Positions 1-10,514 are shown, counted from the first letter of the stretch. The stretch is 25,810 bases of DNA from Candidatus Nanopelagicaceae bacterium (GCA_023262125.1 JALRDT010000090.1:1-25810); one strand, 5' to 3'. Translations and numbers: made by a program. The notes: generated by a model not told the origin, from the letters alone.

Positions 1-396
1 GAATTAGGAGATGGGTTCCGTACTGCAACTAGACGCGGTTCGGTTGCACATGACGAAATTGAATTAAAGAATGGCCAAATCGTTCGACGTTCTCAACGCG
101 CCGGTGGTACTGAAGGTGGAATGAGTAACGGGGATTTACTTCGCGTACGAGCTGCAATGAAACCTATTTCTACTGTTCCAAAAGCTCTGGACACAATTGA
201 TGTTGCAACTGGCGAAGCTGCAAAAGCAATCAATCAACGTTCTGATGTGTGCGCAGTACCTGCTGCGGGAGTAGTTGCAGAGGCAATGGTGGCATTAGTT
301 CTGGCTGAGGCAGTATTAGAGAAGTTTGGCGGAGATTCTGTCGGAGAGACACGTCGCAATTTCTTAAGTTACAAAGAGAATTTACCTTTTAAATAA
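1..396 (+). CDS. aroC: Chorismate synthase, C-terminal part (5' end outside window)
   Basis: The reading frame is open from base 1, so the gene begins upstream and only its last 131 codons are seen. Chorismate synthase converts EPSP to chorismate with reduced FMN, the last step of the shikimate pathway in the cytosol. The visible part carries the family-typical stretch [12 protein letters not shown] (around bases 91-132), part of the FMN/substrate site, followed by the conserved [12 protein letters not shown] segment and a C-terminal [19 protein letters not shown] helix region. The internal ATG at 121 is not the start, because conserved family sequence lies before it in the same frame. The stop overlaps the aroK start by one base (TAATG), which suggests translational coupling. 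Confidence 0.95.
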   Translation, partial: ELGDGFRTATRRGSVAHDEIELKNGQIVRRSQRAGGTEGGMSNGDLLRVRAAMKPISTVPKALDTIDVATGEAAKAINQRSDVCAVPAAGVVAEAMVALVLAEAVLEKFGGDSVGETRRNFLSYKENLPFK

Positions 397-899
397 TGGC
401 GCCGAAAATAGTTTTAATCGGACCTATGGGCGCGGGAAAAACTACTGTTGGTGCCGAGGTCGCTAAAAGACTTCATTGTTCTTTTGCAGATTCCGATCAA
501 CTTATAGAAGCCGATCAAGGTAAAAGCATCTCAGAAATATTTATTGAAGATGGAGAGCCACATTTTCGCCTAGTGGAGGAGAGTATTGTGATTGACGCTC
601 TCCTTGCCGAAGAAGGGGTGCTCTCTTTGGGTGGTGGAGCAGTGACAAATGATGCAACGCGTCGAGCAATTGCTAGTAATGCAGCCAAGAAGATTTTCCT
701 GGATATTTCGCTTTCAGCTGTATCGCCAAGAGTAGGTTTCGATAGCGCGCGACCATTGCTAATGGTTAATCCGCGCCAAAAGTGGGCGGAACTAATGAAT
801 GCAAGACGTCCAATCTATGAGTCTTTAGCTGATTCTAAAATTGATGTGAGCGAAAAGTCAGTAGAAGAAATCGTTTCAGAGATAGTCGAATCTTTATGA
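396..899 (+). CDS. aroK: Shikimate kinase
   Basis: A 167-residue protein of normal shikimate kinase length, phosphorylating shikimate at O3 with ATP. The Walker A loop GPMGAGKT lies at residues 9-16. The DSD pair (D32, D34) binds Mg and shikimate, R58 lies in the shikimate-binding helix, and GGG at 79-81 is the conserved glycine motif. R119 in the lid (ARPLL) and the later RRPIYE segment complete the family pattern. The start is fixed by the 1-bp overlap with aroC. The end overlaps aroB by ATGA, so the cluster is read as one coupled unit. Confidence 0.96.
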   Translation: MAPKIVLIGPMGAGKTTVGAEVAKRLHCSFADSDQLIEADQGKSISEIFIEDGEPHFRLVEESIVIDALLAEEGVLSLGGGAVTNDATRRAIASNAAKKIFLDISLSAVSPRVGFDSARPLLMVNPRQKWAELMNARRPIYESLADSKIDVSEKSVEEIVSEIVESL

Positions 900-1927
900 G
901 AACCGTACCTGTTAACGCTGAACGAGCGTACCAAGTTGAAATTGGAATAGATTGGAAAGTTGCCCTCAACGATTGGCTTGAAGGTCGTAATAAAGTTGTT
1001 GCAATCACTTCGGCTAGTTTTCAAATCGATTTAAAAATTCCTGTCATAAAAATTCCTGATGGAGAAGCCGGCAAATCTACAGAGGTTTTGTTACAAGTCT
1101 GGCGCGAATTAGGTCAACATGGGTTAAATCGTGGCGATCTAATTATTGCTATCGGCGGCGGAACCGTTACAGATTTAGCGGGATTTGCTGCTGCTTCTTG
1201 GATGCGGGGAATAGATTGGATAGCAATTCCTACAACGATTGCTGGAATGGTTGATGCAGCAGTTGGGGGAAAGACTGGAATAAATTCCGAACATGGAAAG
1301 AATCTCATTGGAGCATTCCATTCACCTATATCAGTTCTTATTGACTTGTCGTGGATTAAGACGTTGTCAGAGAGAGATGTAGCAGCCGGAATGGCTGAAG
1401 TGGTTAAATGTGGTTTCATCTCAGATGGCAATATTTTGGATCTTTTGAAGAATAAGTCCTTAAAAGATGTCTGTCATGACGAAAATTTGCAGTTGGAGTT
1501 AATTCACAAAGCAGTTTCCGTTAAGGCTGCAATAGTCAGCACCGATTTTAGAGAGAGTTTCTTACGAGAGATACTTAACTATGGACACACTCTGGGACAT
1601 GCAATAGAGAAACATTCGCATTTTGATATTCGTCATGGTGAAGCAGTCGCTATAGGTATGTGTTTTATTGCAGAACTTTCCGCAATCAAGGGAATACTAA
1701 GTCCTGCGCTAGTTGAAAGACATTACGAAATTTTGAAGGCACTTAAATTACCTATCAGCTATGAGAATTTAGCTTTTCCGGATTTATTGACATATATGGC
1801 ATTAGATAAAAAGAGCAAGAATGGCCAAATACGCTTTGTAGCTATTTCCGATATTGGCCAATGCATTCGAATCGAGGATGCAACTTCAGAACAAATGGCG
1901 CTTGCATATGAGAGACTTAGCCAATGA
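896..1927 (+). CDS. aroB: 3-dehydroquinate synthase
   Basis: A 343-residue NAD- and Zn-dependent enzyme making 3-dehydroquinate from DAHP. The motif DGEAGKS (55-61) and the glycine-rich IGGGTVTDLAGF (86-97) belong to the NAD site. IPTTIAGMVDAAVGGKTGIN (111-130) is a family hallmark. The expected zinc ligands are E168 (GMAEVVK), H231 (NYGHTLGH) and H247 (RHGEA). The protein is slightly short at the N terminus compared with the usual 350-365 residues. It overlaps aroK and aroQ by 4 bp each (ATGA), so the ATG starts are well supported. Confidence 0.97.
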   Translation: MRTVPVNAERAYQVEIGIDWKVALNDWLEGRNKVVAITSASFQIDLKIPVIKIPDGEAGKSTEVLLQVWRELGQHGLNRGDLIIAIGGGTVTDLAGFAAASWMRGIDWIAIPTTIAGMVDAAVGGKTGINSEHGKNLIGAFHSPISVLIDLSWIKTLSERDVAAGMAEVVKCGFISDGNILDLLKNKSLKDVCHDENLQLELIHKAVSVKAAIVSTDFRESFLREILNYGHTLGHAIEKHSHFDIRHGEAVAIGMCFIAELSAIKGILSPALVERHYEILKALKLPISYENLAFPDLLTYMALDKKSKNGQIRFVAISDIGQCIRIEDATSEQMALAYERLSQ

Positions 1928-2355
1928 AAGTTCTAGTTTTAAATGGCCCGAATTTGGCACGATTAGATATTCGTGACTCCAAATACTATGGTGATTTAAA
2001 TTGGGAGCAATTAAGGGAATTAATCGCTAAAAGTGCGAAGGATCTTGGCTTTGATGCCGACATTCGCCAGAGTGATAATGAAGCAACAATAGTTAGCTGG
2101 TTACATGAAGCTGCAGATAACAACTTGCCTGTAATTATCAATCCAGCAGCTTTCACTCATTATTCAATTGCCATACATGATGCAGCGGAAATGGTTAAAT
2201 CTCCTTTAATCGAAGTGCATCTATCTAATCCAATGTCCCGAGAAGAGTTCCGCCACACATCAGTAATAAGCGGCGTTGCTAATGGCACGATTGCAGGCTT
2301 TGGACCAAATTCATATATTTTGGCGTTAAATGCATTGAAATCCTTGATTTCTTAA
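1924..2355 (+). CDS. aroQ: Type II 3-dehydroquinate dehydratase
   Basis: A 143-residue type II dehydroquinase, which forms a dodecamer in the family and removes water from 3-dehydroquinate through an enolate. The N-terminal LNGPNLARLDIRD is close to the actinobacterial form NGPNLGRLGSRE. R17 and Y22 occupy the catalytic Arg and Tyr positions on the mobile loop. NPAAFTH (73-79) and IEVHLSN (96-102, with E97 and H99) supply the other catalytic and binding residues. FRHTS near 109-113 is also typical. The ATGA overlap with aroB supports the start. In several actinobacteria pepQ follows here; in this window efp follows directly. Confidence 0.95.
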   Translation: MKVLVLNGPNLARLDIRDSKYYGDLNWEQLRELIAKSAKDLGFDADIRQSDNEATIVSWLHEAADNNLPVIINPAAFTHYSIAIHDAAEMVKSPLIEVHLSNPMSREEFRHTSVISGVANGTIAGFGPNSYILALNALKSLIS

Positions 2356-2372
2356 AAGGGATAGACAACGGG

Positions 2373-2378
2373 TAAACT
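2373..2378 (+). promoter_or_regulatory. Candidate -10 box for efp-nusB
   Basis: TAAACT lies in the 52-bp spacer between aroQ and efp, a TANNNT-type -10. It would start transcription near 2385 and give a short leader that contains the efp ribosome binding site. No good -35 is seen. A small inverted repeat, AACTT-CGC-AAGTT (2375-2387), overlaps the box and could be an operator or chance. Confidence 0.35.
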
Positions 2379-2407
2379 TCGCAAGTTAATCAATCAGGGA
2401 GTATTTC

Positions 2408-2965
2408 GTGGCAACAACAAATGATCTTAAGAATGGCATGACCTTAAACATCGATGGGTCACTATGGACTGTAGTGGAATTCCAGCATGTTAAACCAGGT
2501 AAAGGGCCAGCTTTCGTTCGTACCAAAATGAAGCAGGTACTAACTGGCAAAGTGGTTGAAAAGACTTTTAACGCCGGAGTAAAAGTAGATGTTGCAGTTG
2601 TTGAAAAGCGCGATATGCAGTACCTGTACAAAGATGGTGCTGATTTTGTATTTATGGACACCACTACTTATGACCAGATGACAATTCCTGAAGCTACGGT
2701 TGGAGATGCTGCGAACTTTTTACTAGAGAACGCGGAAGTCAATGTTGCTATTCACGAAGGTAATCCGTTGTACATTGAATTGCCGGCATCTGTTGAATTA
2801 GAGATTACTTACACCGAACCAGGCATTCAAGGTGATCGTTCTTCAGGCGGTACCAAACCTGCCACCGTGCAAACGGGTATTGATATTCAAGTTCCGCTAT
2901 TCATCAAACAAGGTGAAAAGGTTCTTGTTGATACTCGCGATGGGTCTTATTTAGGCCGCGCTTAA
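2408..2965 (+). CDS. efp: Translation elongation factor P
   Basis: A 185-residue, full-length EF-P, which relieves ribosomes stalled at polyproline. The KOW-like domain I comes first, then two OB-fold domains. The tip loop reads P30-G31-K32-G33-P34, the PGKGP loop described for actinobacterial EF-P in which the lysine works unmodified. The C-terminal [16 protein letters not shown] and [10 protein letters not shown] are typical. The start is GTG at 2408, because [11 protein letters not shown] matches relatives exactly there and AGGGAG lies 7 nt upstream. nusB begins directly after the stop. Confidence 0.97.
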   Translation: MATTNDLKNGMTLNIDGSLWTVVEFQHVKPGKGPAFVRTKMKQVLTGKVVEKTFNAGVKVDVAVVEKRDMQYLYKDGADFVFMDTTTYDQMTIPEATVGDAANFLLENAEVNVAIHEGNPLYIELPASVELEITYTEPGIQGDRSSGGTKPATVQTGIDIQVPLFIKQGEKVLVDTRDGSYLGRA

Positions 2966-3352
2966 ATGGTTCAGCGGAGCAAGGCTCGCAAAGAGGCGCT
3001 AGACCAGTTATTTCAAGCGGACTTAAGAAAGTCTGAAATTTCGATCGGTGCAAGCGGCGAGGTTCGTGATTATGCGGCTGAAATTCTTGCTGGTGTAAAA
3101 GCAAACAACTCCAGGATTGACGAATTAATTCGTAGTTACATTCAAGGTTGGGATTTCGATCGCATTCCAAGCGTAGATCGAAATATTCTCCGGTTGGCAA
3201 TCTGGGAGTTACTCTGGAGTCAAACCCCAGAAGCCGTGGTTATTGATGAAGCGCTCAAACTTGCCACAGAACTTTCTACTGAAAATTCAGCGACTTTCAT
3301 TCACGGGGTCCTAAGTAAGCTGGCGAGCCTAAAGGGGCATATCGCGCTTTAG
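2966..3352 (+). CDS. nusB: Transcription antitermination factor NusB
   Basis: A 128-residue all-helical NusB protein that binds boxA RNA with NusE (S10) in rRNA antitermination. The N-terminal SKARKEALDQLFQADL and central WDFDRIPSVDRNILRLAIWELL are diagnostic. The C-terminal VVIDEALKLATELSTENSATF and GVLSKLA follow the family pattern. The ATG abuts the efp stop with no spacer, so both probably share one transcript. The ribosome binding site is weak, which fits coupling to efp. It is a little shorter than the usual 130-150 residues but looks complete. Confidence 0.95.
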   Translation: MVQRSKARKEALDQLFQADLRKSEISIGASGEVRDYAAEILAGVKANNSRIDELIRSYIQGWDFDRIPSVDRNILRLAIWELLWSQTPEAVVIDEALKLATELSTENSATFIHGVLSKLASLKGHIAL

Positions 3353-3357
3353 TCGTA

Positions 3358-3363
3358 TATACT
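3358..3363 (+). promoter_or_regulatory. Candidate -10 box of the pyr operon
   Basis: TATACT follows the nusB stop by 5 bases. Transcription would begin near 3370, just before the PyrR-type hairpin at 3374-3406, so the mRNA would carry that hairpin at its 5' end. No convincing -35 is visible inside the end of nusB. The position is logical but the call rests on the hexamer alone. Confidence 0.45.
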
Positions 3364-3373
3364 GCGCCACGAT

Positions 3374-3406
3374 CCTTTAACGACCCATCCAGAGAGGTGG
3401 GGAAGG
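3374..3406 (+). promoter_or_regulatory. PyrR-binding RNA hairpin covering the pyrR ribosome binding site
   Basis: The segment 3386-3399 fits the PyrR-binding consensus ARUCCNGNGAGGYU, with one compensated end pair (C-G for A-U). The upper stem pairs 3384-3389 (CCCAUC) with 3396-3401 (GGUGGG) around the hexaloop CAGAGA. A lower stem pairs CCUU (3374-3377) with AAGG (3403-3406), leaving a purine-rich 5' bulge UAACGA (3378-3383) opposite G3402. The AAGG is the Shine-Dalgarno of pyrR (ATG 3415). PyrR with bound UMP should stabilise this fold and block translation, as described for the Mycobacterium smegmatis pyr leader. No antiterminator/terminator pair is seen, unlike Bacillus. Confidence 0.8.
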
Positions 3407-3414
3407 TGGTAAAA

Positions 3415-3924
3415 ATGAATTCTGCGGATATTTCGCGCGCTCTAACGCGCATCTCGCATGAGATACTCGAACGTAACTCAGGTTCGGATAATCTAGTTAT
3501 TCTCGGTATACCAACACGTGGGGCACATCTTTCAAATCGAATTTCAGATTTAATAGCGAAAATCGAAAATAAACCAGTACTTCACGGAACTTTAGATATA
3601 ACCCTTCACAGGGATGATCTTCGCACTAGAGCTCCTCGCCCATTAATGCCTACAAATATCCCAAAAGAGGGAATTGAAGGTCGAGATGTCATTCTGGTCG
3701 ATGATGTGCTCTTTTCCGGTCGAACAATTCGCGCTGCACTTGATGCGCTCGGTGAAATAGGGCGACCACGTTCAGTGCAGTTAGCGGTATTAGTAGATCG
3801 AGGACATCGCGAGCTACCAATTCGTGCTGACTTTGTTGGAAAAAATTTGCCCACAAATCTCAACCAATCGGTCAAAGTGCTATTAACAGAGGTAGATAGC
3901 AAAGATGAAGTGGTAGTCGAATAA
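3415..3924 (+). CDS. pyrR: Pyrimidine operon regulator PyrR (uracil phosphoribosyltransferase fold)
   Basis: PyrR is an RNA-binding regulator with a phosphoribosyltransferase fold that senses UMP/UTP and represses pyr mRNA. The protein is 169 residues from ATG 3415. [17 protein letters not shown] (5-21) is the family N-terminal helix, [14 protein letters not shown] (30-43) the next block, and [13 protein letters not shown] (92-104) the PRPP-binding loop. An in-frame GTG at 3397 would add six residues, but it lies inside the hairpin and has no spaced ribosome binding site. ATG 3415 has GGAAGG 8 nt upstream, and MNSADI aligns with the MSAADV start region of mycobacterial PyrR. Its stop overlaps pyrB (TAATG). 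It probably controls its own operon through the hairpin at 3374-3406. Confidence 0.94.
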   Translation: MNSADISRALTRISHEILERNSGSDNLVILGIPTRGAHLSNRISDLIAKIENKPVLHGTLDITLHRDDLRTRAPRPLMPTNIPKEGIEGRDVILVDDVLFSGRTIRAALDALGEIGRPRSVQLAVLVDRGHRELPIRADFVGKNLPTNLNQSVKVLLTEVDSKDEVVVE

Positions 3925-4853
3925 TGAAACATCTGCTATCGATCAACGACCTCACTTACGAAGAGGCAATACAAATATTAGATACTGCCCAAGAGTTAAA
4001 TCGAGTATCAGATGGTCCAATGAAGAAGCTTCCTACTTTGCGTGGACGAACTATCGTAAATCTATTTTATGAAGACTCAACTAGAACTCGTATTTCATTC
4101 GAAGCAGCTGCAAAACGATTGTCTGCAGATGTAATTAATTTCAGCGCCAAAGGTTCATCCGTCTCTAAAGGTGAATCCCTAAAGGACACCGCTCTTACGT
4201 TGCAAGCTATGGGTGCTGATGCAGTAATTATCCGCCATAGCGCATCTGGAGCTGCACGACGATTAGCAGATTCGGAATGGACTTCCGGTTCTGTAATTAA
4301 TGCCGGTGATGGTACGCACGAACACCCAAGCCAAGCGCTTCTGGATGCATTTACTATACGGAAACATCTTGCTCATGAAGAGAGAGATCTCCGCGGAATC
4401 AAGATTGCAATAGTTGGTGATGTTCTACATTCTCGCGTTGCCAGATCAAACGTTTTGTTATTAGAAAAATTAGGAGCAAAAGTATTTCTCGTTGCCCCTC
4501 CAACATTATTACCGGTTGGAGTAGAACATTGGCCAGCAAAAGTCTCTTATAATTTGGATGAAGTTTTGCCAGAAGTTGATGCAATTATGATGTTGCGTGT
4601 TCAGCTTGAAAGAATGTCGGATTCATTCTTTCCAAGCGCGCGCGAATATTCTCGCTATTTTGGACTTAATCAGGAACGTCTGGCAGCCCTAAAATCCAAC
4701 GCCATCGTTATGCACCCAGGCCCGATGAATAGGGGCCTGGAAATTACCGCAGAATCTGCAGATTCGGCACGAAGCGTAATAGTTGAACAAGTAAGCAATG
4801 GAATTAATGTTCGAATGGCAATTCTTTATCTACTTCTAGCAGGTGAGATGTGA
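3924..4853 (+). CDS. pyrB: Aspartate carbamoyltransferase, catalytic chain
   Basis: A 309-residue ATCase catalytic chain that joins carbamoyl phosphate and aspartate. The carbamoyl-phosphate motif STRTR lies at residues 52-56 ([13 protein letters not shown]), followed by the SKGES loop (81-85) that reaches the neighbouring subunit's active site. [14 protein letters not shown] and the C-terminal [12 protein letters not shown] are family signatures. There is no pyrI gene, as in other actinobacteria, so an unregulated trimer or a complex with dihydroorotase is likely. The start overlaps pyrR by one base and the end overlaps pyrC by GTGA. Confidence 0.97.
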   Translation: MKHLLSINDLTYEEAIQILDTAQELNRVSDGPMKKLPTLRGRTIVNLFYEDSTRTRISFEAAAKRLSADVINFSAKGSSVSKGESLKDTALTLQAMGADAVIIRHSASGAARRLADSEWTSGSVINAGDGTHEHPSQALLDAFTIRKHLAHEERDLRGIKIAIVGDVLHSRVARSNVLLLEKLGAKVFLVAPPTLLPVGVEHWPAKVSYNLDEVLPEVDAIMMLRVQLERMSDSFFPSAREYSRYFGLNQERLAALKSNAIVMHPGPMNRGLEITAESADSARSVIVEQVSNGINVRMAILYLLLAGEM

Positions 4854-6133
4854 AATATTTAATTAACGATACAGTTTTGAGAAACGAAAAAGTTGATATC
4901 GCTATCGCGGATGGCGTGATCGCAGAAATTGGTCCTAATTTAAAAGATCAGTATGCAAGTAATGGTTACGAAGTTATTTCAGGCAAAGATACTATTGCCC
5001 TACAAGGTTTGGTAGACCTACACACTCATTTGCGCGAACCAGGTAAAGAGGATTCCGAAACTGTTGCAAGTGGATCGATGGCTGCCGCCAAAGGTGGATT
5101 CACCGCAGTATCTGCCATGGCAAATACATCTCCGGTTGCTGATACTGCCGGTGTAGTTGAGCAGGTTTATCGATTAGGTCAAGAGTGTGGATTAACAGAT
5201 GTTTACCCAATTGGAGCAGTGACCAAAGGTTTGCTAGGCAAAGAGTTGGCCGAAATTGGCGCAATGGCAGATTCGGTTGCACAGGTTCGCGTATTTAGTG
5301 ATGATGGAAATTGCGTAAGTGATGCGCTTGTAATGCGTCGAGCGCTTGAATACATCAAGAAATTTAACGGCGTAGTTGCTCAACATGCTCAAGATCCCAC
5401 TTTGACAGTTGATGCGCAAATGAATGAGGGAATCATTTCATCGCAACTTGGTCTGAAAGGTTGGCCTGCGGTTGCCGAAGAAGCAATAATTGCTAGAGAT
5501 GTGCTGCTGGCAGATCATGTTCAGTCCAGGCTTCATGTTTGCCATTTAACTACAGCCGGTGGGGTTGAAATTATTCGTTGGGCAAAAGCGCGCGGTATCA
5601 ATGTGACTGCAGAGGTCACCCCACATCACCTGTTACTAACGGATGATTTAGCAAAAAGTTACGATCCGATTTACAAAGTTAATCCGCCACTACGTACCGA
5701 AAGAGATGTAATGGCGCTTCGTGAGGGTCTTGCTGATGGCACAATCGATATTGTTGCTACAGATCACGCTCCTCACCCTGCCGAGAGTAAAGAATGTGAA
5801 TGGCAGTATGCTGCATTTGGCATGCTTGGATTGGAAACCGCGTTACCTATAGTTTGGCAGACCATGATTGATAGCAAATTGATGGGCATTGAAGATTTAG
5901 AGAAGCGAATGTCAACCAATCCAGCACGGATAGGGCAGTATCACAATCAAGGGCAAGGAATTTCTAAAGACGCTTCTGCTAACTTGACCCTATTCGCACC
6001 AAATAAGTCCTGGAAAGTAGATAAAGATTTAGTGGCATCAAAGAGTAAAAACACACCTTTTCACGGAATGAATTTAGGTGGCAGCGTAATAGCTACTTTC
6101 TTCAATGGTCGCTTGACTTGGATTGCTAAATAA
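4850..6133 (+). CDS. pyrC: Dihydroorotase
   Basis: A 427-residue amidohydrolase of the longer dihydroorotase type, closing carbamoyl aspartate to dihydroorotate. The metal-binding HTH is at H58/H60 ([10 protein letters not shown]). D151 in the FSDDGN segment takes the place of the bridging Asp of this type. H179 (AQHAQD), H232 (HVCHLT) and D305 (ATDHAPHP) complete the site. The start is GTG at 4850, overlapping the pyrB stop as GTGA with AGGTGA just upstream. The stop overlaps carA (TAATG). The small gene that sits between pyrC and carA in Mycobacterium is absent. Confidence 0.96.
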   Translation: MKYLINDTVLRNEKVDIAIADGVIAEIGPNLKDQYASNGYEVISGKDTIALQGLVDLHTHLREPGKEDSETVASGSMAAAKGGFTAVSAMANTSPVADTAGVVEQVYRLGQECGLTDVYPIGAVTKGLLGKELAEIGAMADSVAQVRVFSDDGNCVSDALVMRRALEYIKKFNGVVAQHAQDPTLTVDAQMNEGIISSQLGLKGWPAVAEEAIIARDVLLADHVQSRLHVCHLTTAGGVEIIRWAKARGINVTAEVTPHHLLLTDDLAKSYDPIYKVNPPLRTERDVMALREGLADGTIDIVATDHAPHPAESKECEWQYAAFGMLGLETALPIVWQTMIDSKLMGIEDLEKRMSTNPARIGQYHNQGQGISKDASANLTLFAPNKSWKVDKDLVASKSKNTPFHGMNLGGSVIATFFNGRLTWIAK

Positions 6134-7239
6134 TGGCAAAAGCATTTTTAGTTTTAGATGATGGAAGAATTTTTGAAGGATCCTCTTGGGGCGCTAACGG
6201 CAGAACTTTCGGCGAGGCAGTATTCGCAACCGGCATGACTGGATACCAAGAAACGCTCACAGATCCTTCGTATCATAAACAAGTTGTTGTTATGACCGCC
6301 CCACATATAGGCAATACGGGATGGAATCAAGAAGATAATGAATCTTCAAAGATTTGGGTAAGTGGTTTTGTTGTTAGAAATCCTTCGCCAATTACAAGTA
6401 ACTGGAGAGCCAGCGAAGATTTGGAGAATGAATTACAGAAACAGAATATTGTTGGAATTTCAGGTATAGACACCCGTGCTCTCACTCGACACTTAAGAGA
6501 TAGAGGCGCGATGCGAGTAGGTATTTTCAGTGGGGAAGAACTTAGTCGAGAAGAGATGGTAATTGAAGTTCGCAAAATGGAACAGATGAGTGGAAGTTTC
6601 CTATCTGAAGATGTATCAACTGATTTGAATTATGTAGTGAAATCTTCTAATAAAAAATTCCATGTTGTCGCTCTAGACTTAGGAATAAAGGCTGCAACTC
6701 CAAGATCTTTCGCCGAAAGAGGCGTTGAAGTAACTGTAGTTCCATTTAATACCAGTGCCTCACAAATCCTCAACTTAAAGCCAGATGGAGTATTTCTATC
6801 AAATGGACCTGGAGACCCCTCAACTATGGATTCTGTAGTTGAAACAGTCCGAGAATTATTGACAGCTGAGGTTCCACTTTTTGGCATCTGTTTTGGACAT
6901 CAGATACTTGGCAGGGCTCTTGGATTTGAGACATATAAGTTGCAATTTGGTCATCGAGGCATTAACCAACCAGTCCTAGATAAATTAACAGGTAAAGTAG
7001 AAATTACTGCTCATAATCATGGATTTGCCCTCAAAGCACCAACGGATGGCATTTTCACAACTGTTTATGGTCGCGGAGAAGTTACTCACGTAGGTTTAAA
7101 TGATGGCGTTGTTGAAGGTTTGCGTTTGATTGATCGACCAGCTTTTAGTGTGCAATACCATCCCGAGGCTGCAGCTGGTCCGCATGATGCTAATTATCTC
7201 TTTGACCGATTCGTAAAATTAATGGAAGAGAGCGCTTAA
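6133..7239 (+). CDS. carA: Carbamoyl-phosphate synthase small (glutaminase) subunit
   Basis: A 368-residue small subunit that releases ammonia from glutamine for CarB. The N-terminal CPSase small domain (about 1-170) includes [17 protein letters not shown] and [15 protein letters not shown]. The class I amidotransferase domain (about 175-365) has the nucleophile C253 ([10 protein letters not shown]) and the partners H343 and E345 (YHPEA). [10 protein letters not shown] (221-230) is also typical. It is one base coupled to pyrC and lies 2 bases before carB. As the only carAB seen here it should feed both arginine and pyrimidine synthesis. Confidence 0.97.
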   Translation: MAKAFLVLDDGRIFEGSSWGANGRTFGEAVFATGMTGYQETLTDPSYHKQVVVMTAPHIGNTGWNQEDNESSKIWVSGFVVRNPSPITSNWRASEDLENELQKQNIVGISGIDTRALTRHLRDRGAMRVGIFSGEELSREEMVIEVRKMEQMSGSFLSEDVSTDLNYVVKSSNKKFHVVALDLGIKAATPRSFAERGVEVTVVPFNTSASQILNLKPDGVFLSNGPGDPSTMDSVVETVRELLTAEVPLFGICFGHQILGRALGFETYKLQFGHRGINQPVLDKLTGKVEITAHNHGFALKAPTDGIFTTVYGRGEVTHVGLNDGVVEGLRLIDRPAFSVQYHPEAAAGPHDANYLFDRFVKLMEESA

Positions 7240-7241
7240 TA

Positions 7242-10200
7242 ATGGCAATTGATTCCAGCATTAAGAGCGTACTTGTAATTGGCTCTGGTCCAATCGTGAT
7301 TGGGCAAGCTTGTGAATTCGATTATTCCGGAACCCAAGCTTGTAGAGTTTTAAAATCTGAAGGAATTCGCGTGGTTTTGATTAATTCAAATCCGGCGACA
7401 ATTATGACCGACCCAGAATTTGCCGATGCAACTTACATCGAACCAATTACTCCTGAAGCGATAGAACAGATATTAATTAAGGAGAAACCAGATGCGGTGT
7501 TAGCAACGCTCGGAGGTCAAACTGCGTTAAATGCTGCGATGGGCCTTCATGAACGCGGCATCTTGCAGAAGCATGGCGTTAAATTAATTGGAGCGGATGT
7601 TGACGCTATTCAAAGAGGTGAAAATCGAGAGCTATTCCGAGCAATTGTGGAGAAAGTTGGTGGCGAATCTGCAAAATCAATCATTTGTCACACTATGGAT
7701 GAGTGTTTTGGCGCTGTCGCAGAATTGAACTATCCAGTAGTTGTACGACCATCTTTTACTATGGGTGGTTTAGGTTCAGGTGTCGCATTTAATGCAGAAC
7801 AGCTTGAACAAATTGCTGGCGCAGGACTTCGTCATAGCCCAACTTCTGAAGTTTTGCTTGAAGAATCGATTTTGGGTTGGAAAGAATATGAATTAGAGGT
7901 GATGCGCGATCGAAAAGATAACGTAGTCATCGTTTGTTCTATCGAAAATTTGGATCCTATGGGTGTCCATACTGGAGATTCAATAACAGTTGCACCGGCA
8001 TTAACACTCACAGATGTTGAATATCAGAAGCTAAGAAATCTATCGATTAATATCATTCGAGAAGTAGGCGTTGATACTGGCGGCTGTAACATTCAATTTG
8101 CCGTTAATCCGCAAAATGGTCGAATAATAGTTATTGAGATGAATCCACGAGTCTCTAGATCATCCGCCTTAGCATCAAAAGCTACAGGTTTTCCTATCGC
8201 TAAAATCGCTACTAAATTGGCAGTTGGATATACATTAGATGAAATACAAAACGATATTACTAAAGTTACTCCAGCCTCTTTCGAACCTACTCTTGACTAC
8301 ATTGTCGTTAAAGCGCCACGTTTTGCCTTTGAGAAATTTGCTGATGCGGACCCAAGGCTTACCACCACCATGAAGTCGGTGGGCGAAGCTATGGCAATTG
8401 GTCGATCGTTTCCTGAAGCGCTCCAAAAAGCTCTCCGCTCCCTAGAACGCAAAGAAGCAGTTTTTACCTTCCCTGTAGATAAAAATTCTGTAAATGTTCC
8501 ATCATTATTGGATTCAATGAGAATTCCAACAGAATATCGTTTACAACAGGTGCAGTTAGCTATGTGGGCAGGTGCATCGATTGAACAGGTCCACGAATCA
8601 ACCAAGATAGATCCTTGGTACTTACATCAACTGCAATTAATTAATGAAAAGGCCGAAGAATTGGCATTGCCTGGCGAATTAACTGCGGAACTGTTGTTCA
8701 GCGCTAAGCAGTTAGGTTTCTCGGATCAACAGATTGCGGCAATCAGGGGCATGGTCCTAAATGAAGTTAGAGCAATTCGTTTACATCTTGGTGTTAGGCC
8801 AGTTTATAAAACTGTTGATACTTGTGCTGCGGAATTTGAAGCGTTTACTCCATATCATTATTCGACTTACGAAGAAGAGAGCGAAGTTGCCAAAAGAACC
8901 ACACCTGCTGTCATAATTCTGGGTTCAGGTCCAAATCGAATTGGTCAAGGAATCGAATTTGATTACAGCTGTGTTCATGCATCATTCACACTACGTGATG
9001 CTGGCTTTGAGACAGTTATGGTTAATTGCAATCCAGAAACGGTGTCGACGGACTATGACACAAGCAACCGTTTATATTTCGAGCCTTTAACGCTAGAAGA
9101 TGTACTTGAGGTAATAGCTGCCGAAGAAGCTGCAGGCCCTGTGTTGGGTGTAATCACGCAATTGGGTGGACAAACTCCTCTTGGTTTAGCCCAAGGACTT
9201 AAAGAAGCTGGCGTAAATATCTTAGGCACCTCACCAGAGGCGATAAATCTTGCAGAGGAACGCGGAGCATTCGGTCGGATTTTGCAAGAACAGGCATTGG
9301 TAGCGCCAGAATATGGAATGGCATCATCATTGCTTGAAGCTAAAGATATCGCAGAGCGAATTAGCTATCCGGTTTTGGTAAGACCATCATACGTCTTAGG
9401 TGGACGTGGCATGGAGATCGTGTATGACGATCAAGCTTTAGCTGGTTTCATCTCTAGAGCAACAGAAATTACACCCGGCCATCCTGTTCTTGTCGATCGT
9501 TTTCTAGATAACGCAATTGAAATAGATGTCGATGCCCTTTTTGATGGAGATGAGCTATTTCTTGGCGGAGTAATGGAACATATTGAAGAGGCTGGAATCC
9601 ATTCAGGTGATAGCGCTTGTGTTCTTCCAGCAATCACAATTACTCCGGATCAATTATCTGAAATTCGTCTAGCTACAGAGAAGATTGCACGTGGTGTAAA
9701 TGTTCGAGGCTTAATTAACATTCAATATGCAATATCTAATAATCAACTTTATGTTTTAGAAGCAAACCCACGTGCTTCTCGAACAGTACCTTTCGTATCG
9801 AAATCAACTGGTATAGCCCTAGCTAAGGCAGCAGCGCGAATTTCAGTTGGAGATAAGATCGAAACACTTAAAAATGAAGGTTTGTTGCCAAGAGGTAATG
9901 TGATACCAAAAGCTATCTCGGTAAAAGAGGTTGTGCTTCCTTGGAATAGATTTAGAAGGCCGGATGGTCGAGGGGTGGATGCGACGCTCGGTCCAGAGAT
10001 GAGATCAACCGGTGAAGTAATGGGCATTGCCGCTACATTTGGTGAAAGTTACGCTAAGAGTCAGATTGCCGCCTTTGGTGCGCTCCCTAAATCAGGTACT
10101 GTTTTTATATCATTAAGCGACAAAGATAAATCCGCCGGGATAAATGCTTCTCGAGAGCTAATTGATATGGGATTTCAAATCGTTGCTACTGCAGGCACCG

Positions 10201-10514
10201 CCTCTACGCTTGCTGAACATGGATTAAGCGCAGTAACAGTTCGAAAACACTCCGAAGGTACTGGTCCACTTGGTGAGAAAACTATTGTCGAACAGATGGT
10301 TTCAGGCCAAATTGACCTAGTGATCAATACTCCCGTCGGTCGAGGTACCAGACAAGATGGTTGGGTAATTAGAACCACTGCTGTCCAACGTTCTATTCCA
10401 TGTATTACAACGGTTGCGGGATTTAAAGCTGCAGTTGAAGGAATTAAAGCAATTCGAAATTCAGAACTGAGCGTAAAGTCTCTACAAGAATGGTTGGTTG
10501 AAATTGCCAATTAA
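7242..10514 (+). CDS. carB: Carbamoyl-phosphate synthase large subunit
   Basis: A full-length 1090-residue large subunit. It has two homologous ATP-grasp halves: the first phosphorylates bicarbonate (start [22 protein letters not shown]) and the second carbamate ([20 protein letters not shown]). The C-terminal MGS-like allosteric domain (about the last 130 residues, with [14 protein letters not shown]) is present, so effector control by nucleotides is possible. [23 protein letters not shown] and [16 protein letters not shown] are the repeated metal/ATP motifs. The stop lies 16 bases inside the following pyrK gene. Confidence 0.97.
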   Translation: MAIDSSIKSVLVIGSGPIVIGQACEFDYSGTQACRVLKSEGIRVVLINSNPATIMTDPEFADATYIEPITPEAIEQILIKEKPDAVLATLGGQTALNAAMGLHERGILQKHGVKLIGADVDAIQRGENRELFRAIVEKVGGESAKSIICHTMDECFGAVAELNYPVVVRPSFTMGGLGSGVAFNAEQLEQIAGAGLRHSPTSEVLLEESILGWKEYELEVMRDRKDNVVIVCSIENLDPMGVHTGDSITVAPALTLTDVEYQKLRNLSINIIREVGVDTGGCNIQFAVNPQNGRIIVIEMNPRVSRSSALASKATGFPIAKIATKLAVGYTLDEIQNDITKVTPASFEPTLDYIVVKAPRFAFEKFADADPRLTTTMKSVGEAMAIGRSFPEALQKALRSLERKEAVFTFPVDKNSVNVPSLLDSMRIPTEYRLQQVQLAMWAGASIEQVHESTKIDPWYLHQLQLINEKAEELALPGELTAELLFSAKQLGFSDQQIAAIRGMVLNEVRAIRLHLGVRPVYKTVDTCAAEFEAFTPYHYSTYEEESEVAKRTTPAVIILGSGPNRIGQGIEFDYSCVHASFTLRDAGFETVMVNCNPETVSTDYDTSNRLYFEPLTLEDVLEVIAAEEAAGPVLGVITQLGGQTPLGLAQGLKEAGVNILGTSPEAINLAEERGAFGRILQEQALVAPEYGMASSLLEAKDIAERISYPVLVRPSYVLGGRGMEIVYDDQALAGFISRATEITPGHPVLVDRFLDNAIEIDVDALFDGDELFLGGVMEHIEEAGIHSGDSACVLPAITITPDQLSEIRLATEKIARGVNVRGLINIQYAISNNQLYVLEANPRASRTVPFVSKSTGIALAKAAARISVGDKIETLKNEGLLPRGNVIPKAISVKEVVLPWNRFRRPDGRGVDATLGPEMRSTGEVMGIAATFGESYAKSQIAAFGALPKSGTVFISLSDKDKSAGINASRELIDMGFQIVATAGTASTLAEHGLSAVTVRKHSEGTGPLGEKTIVEQMVSGQIDLVINTPVGRGTRQDGWVIRTTAVQRSIPCITTVAGFKAAVEGIKAIRNSELSVKSLQEWLVEIAN

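Noticed and set aside
3397..3414. GTG 3397 as the pyrR start
   Set aside because: It sits in the hairpin stem with no spaced ribosome binding site, while ATG 3415 has GGAAGG at a normal distance and fits the family start.
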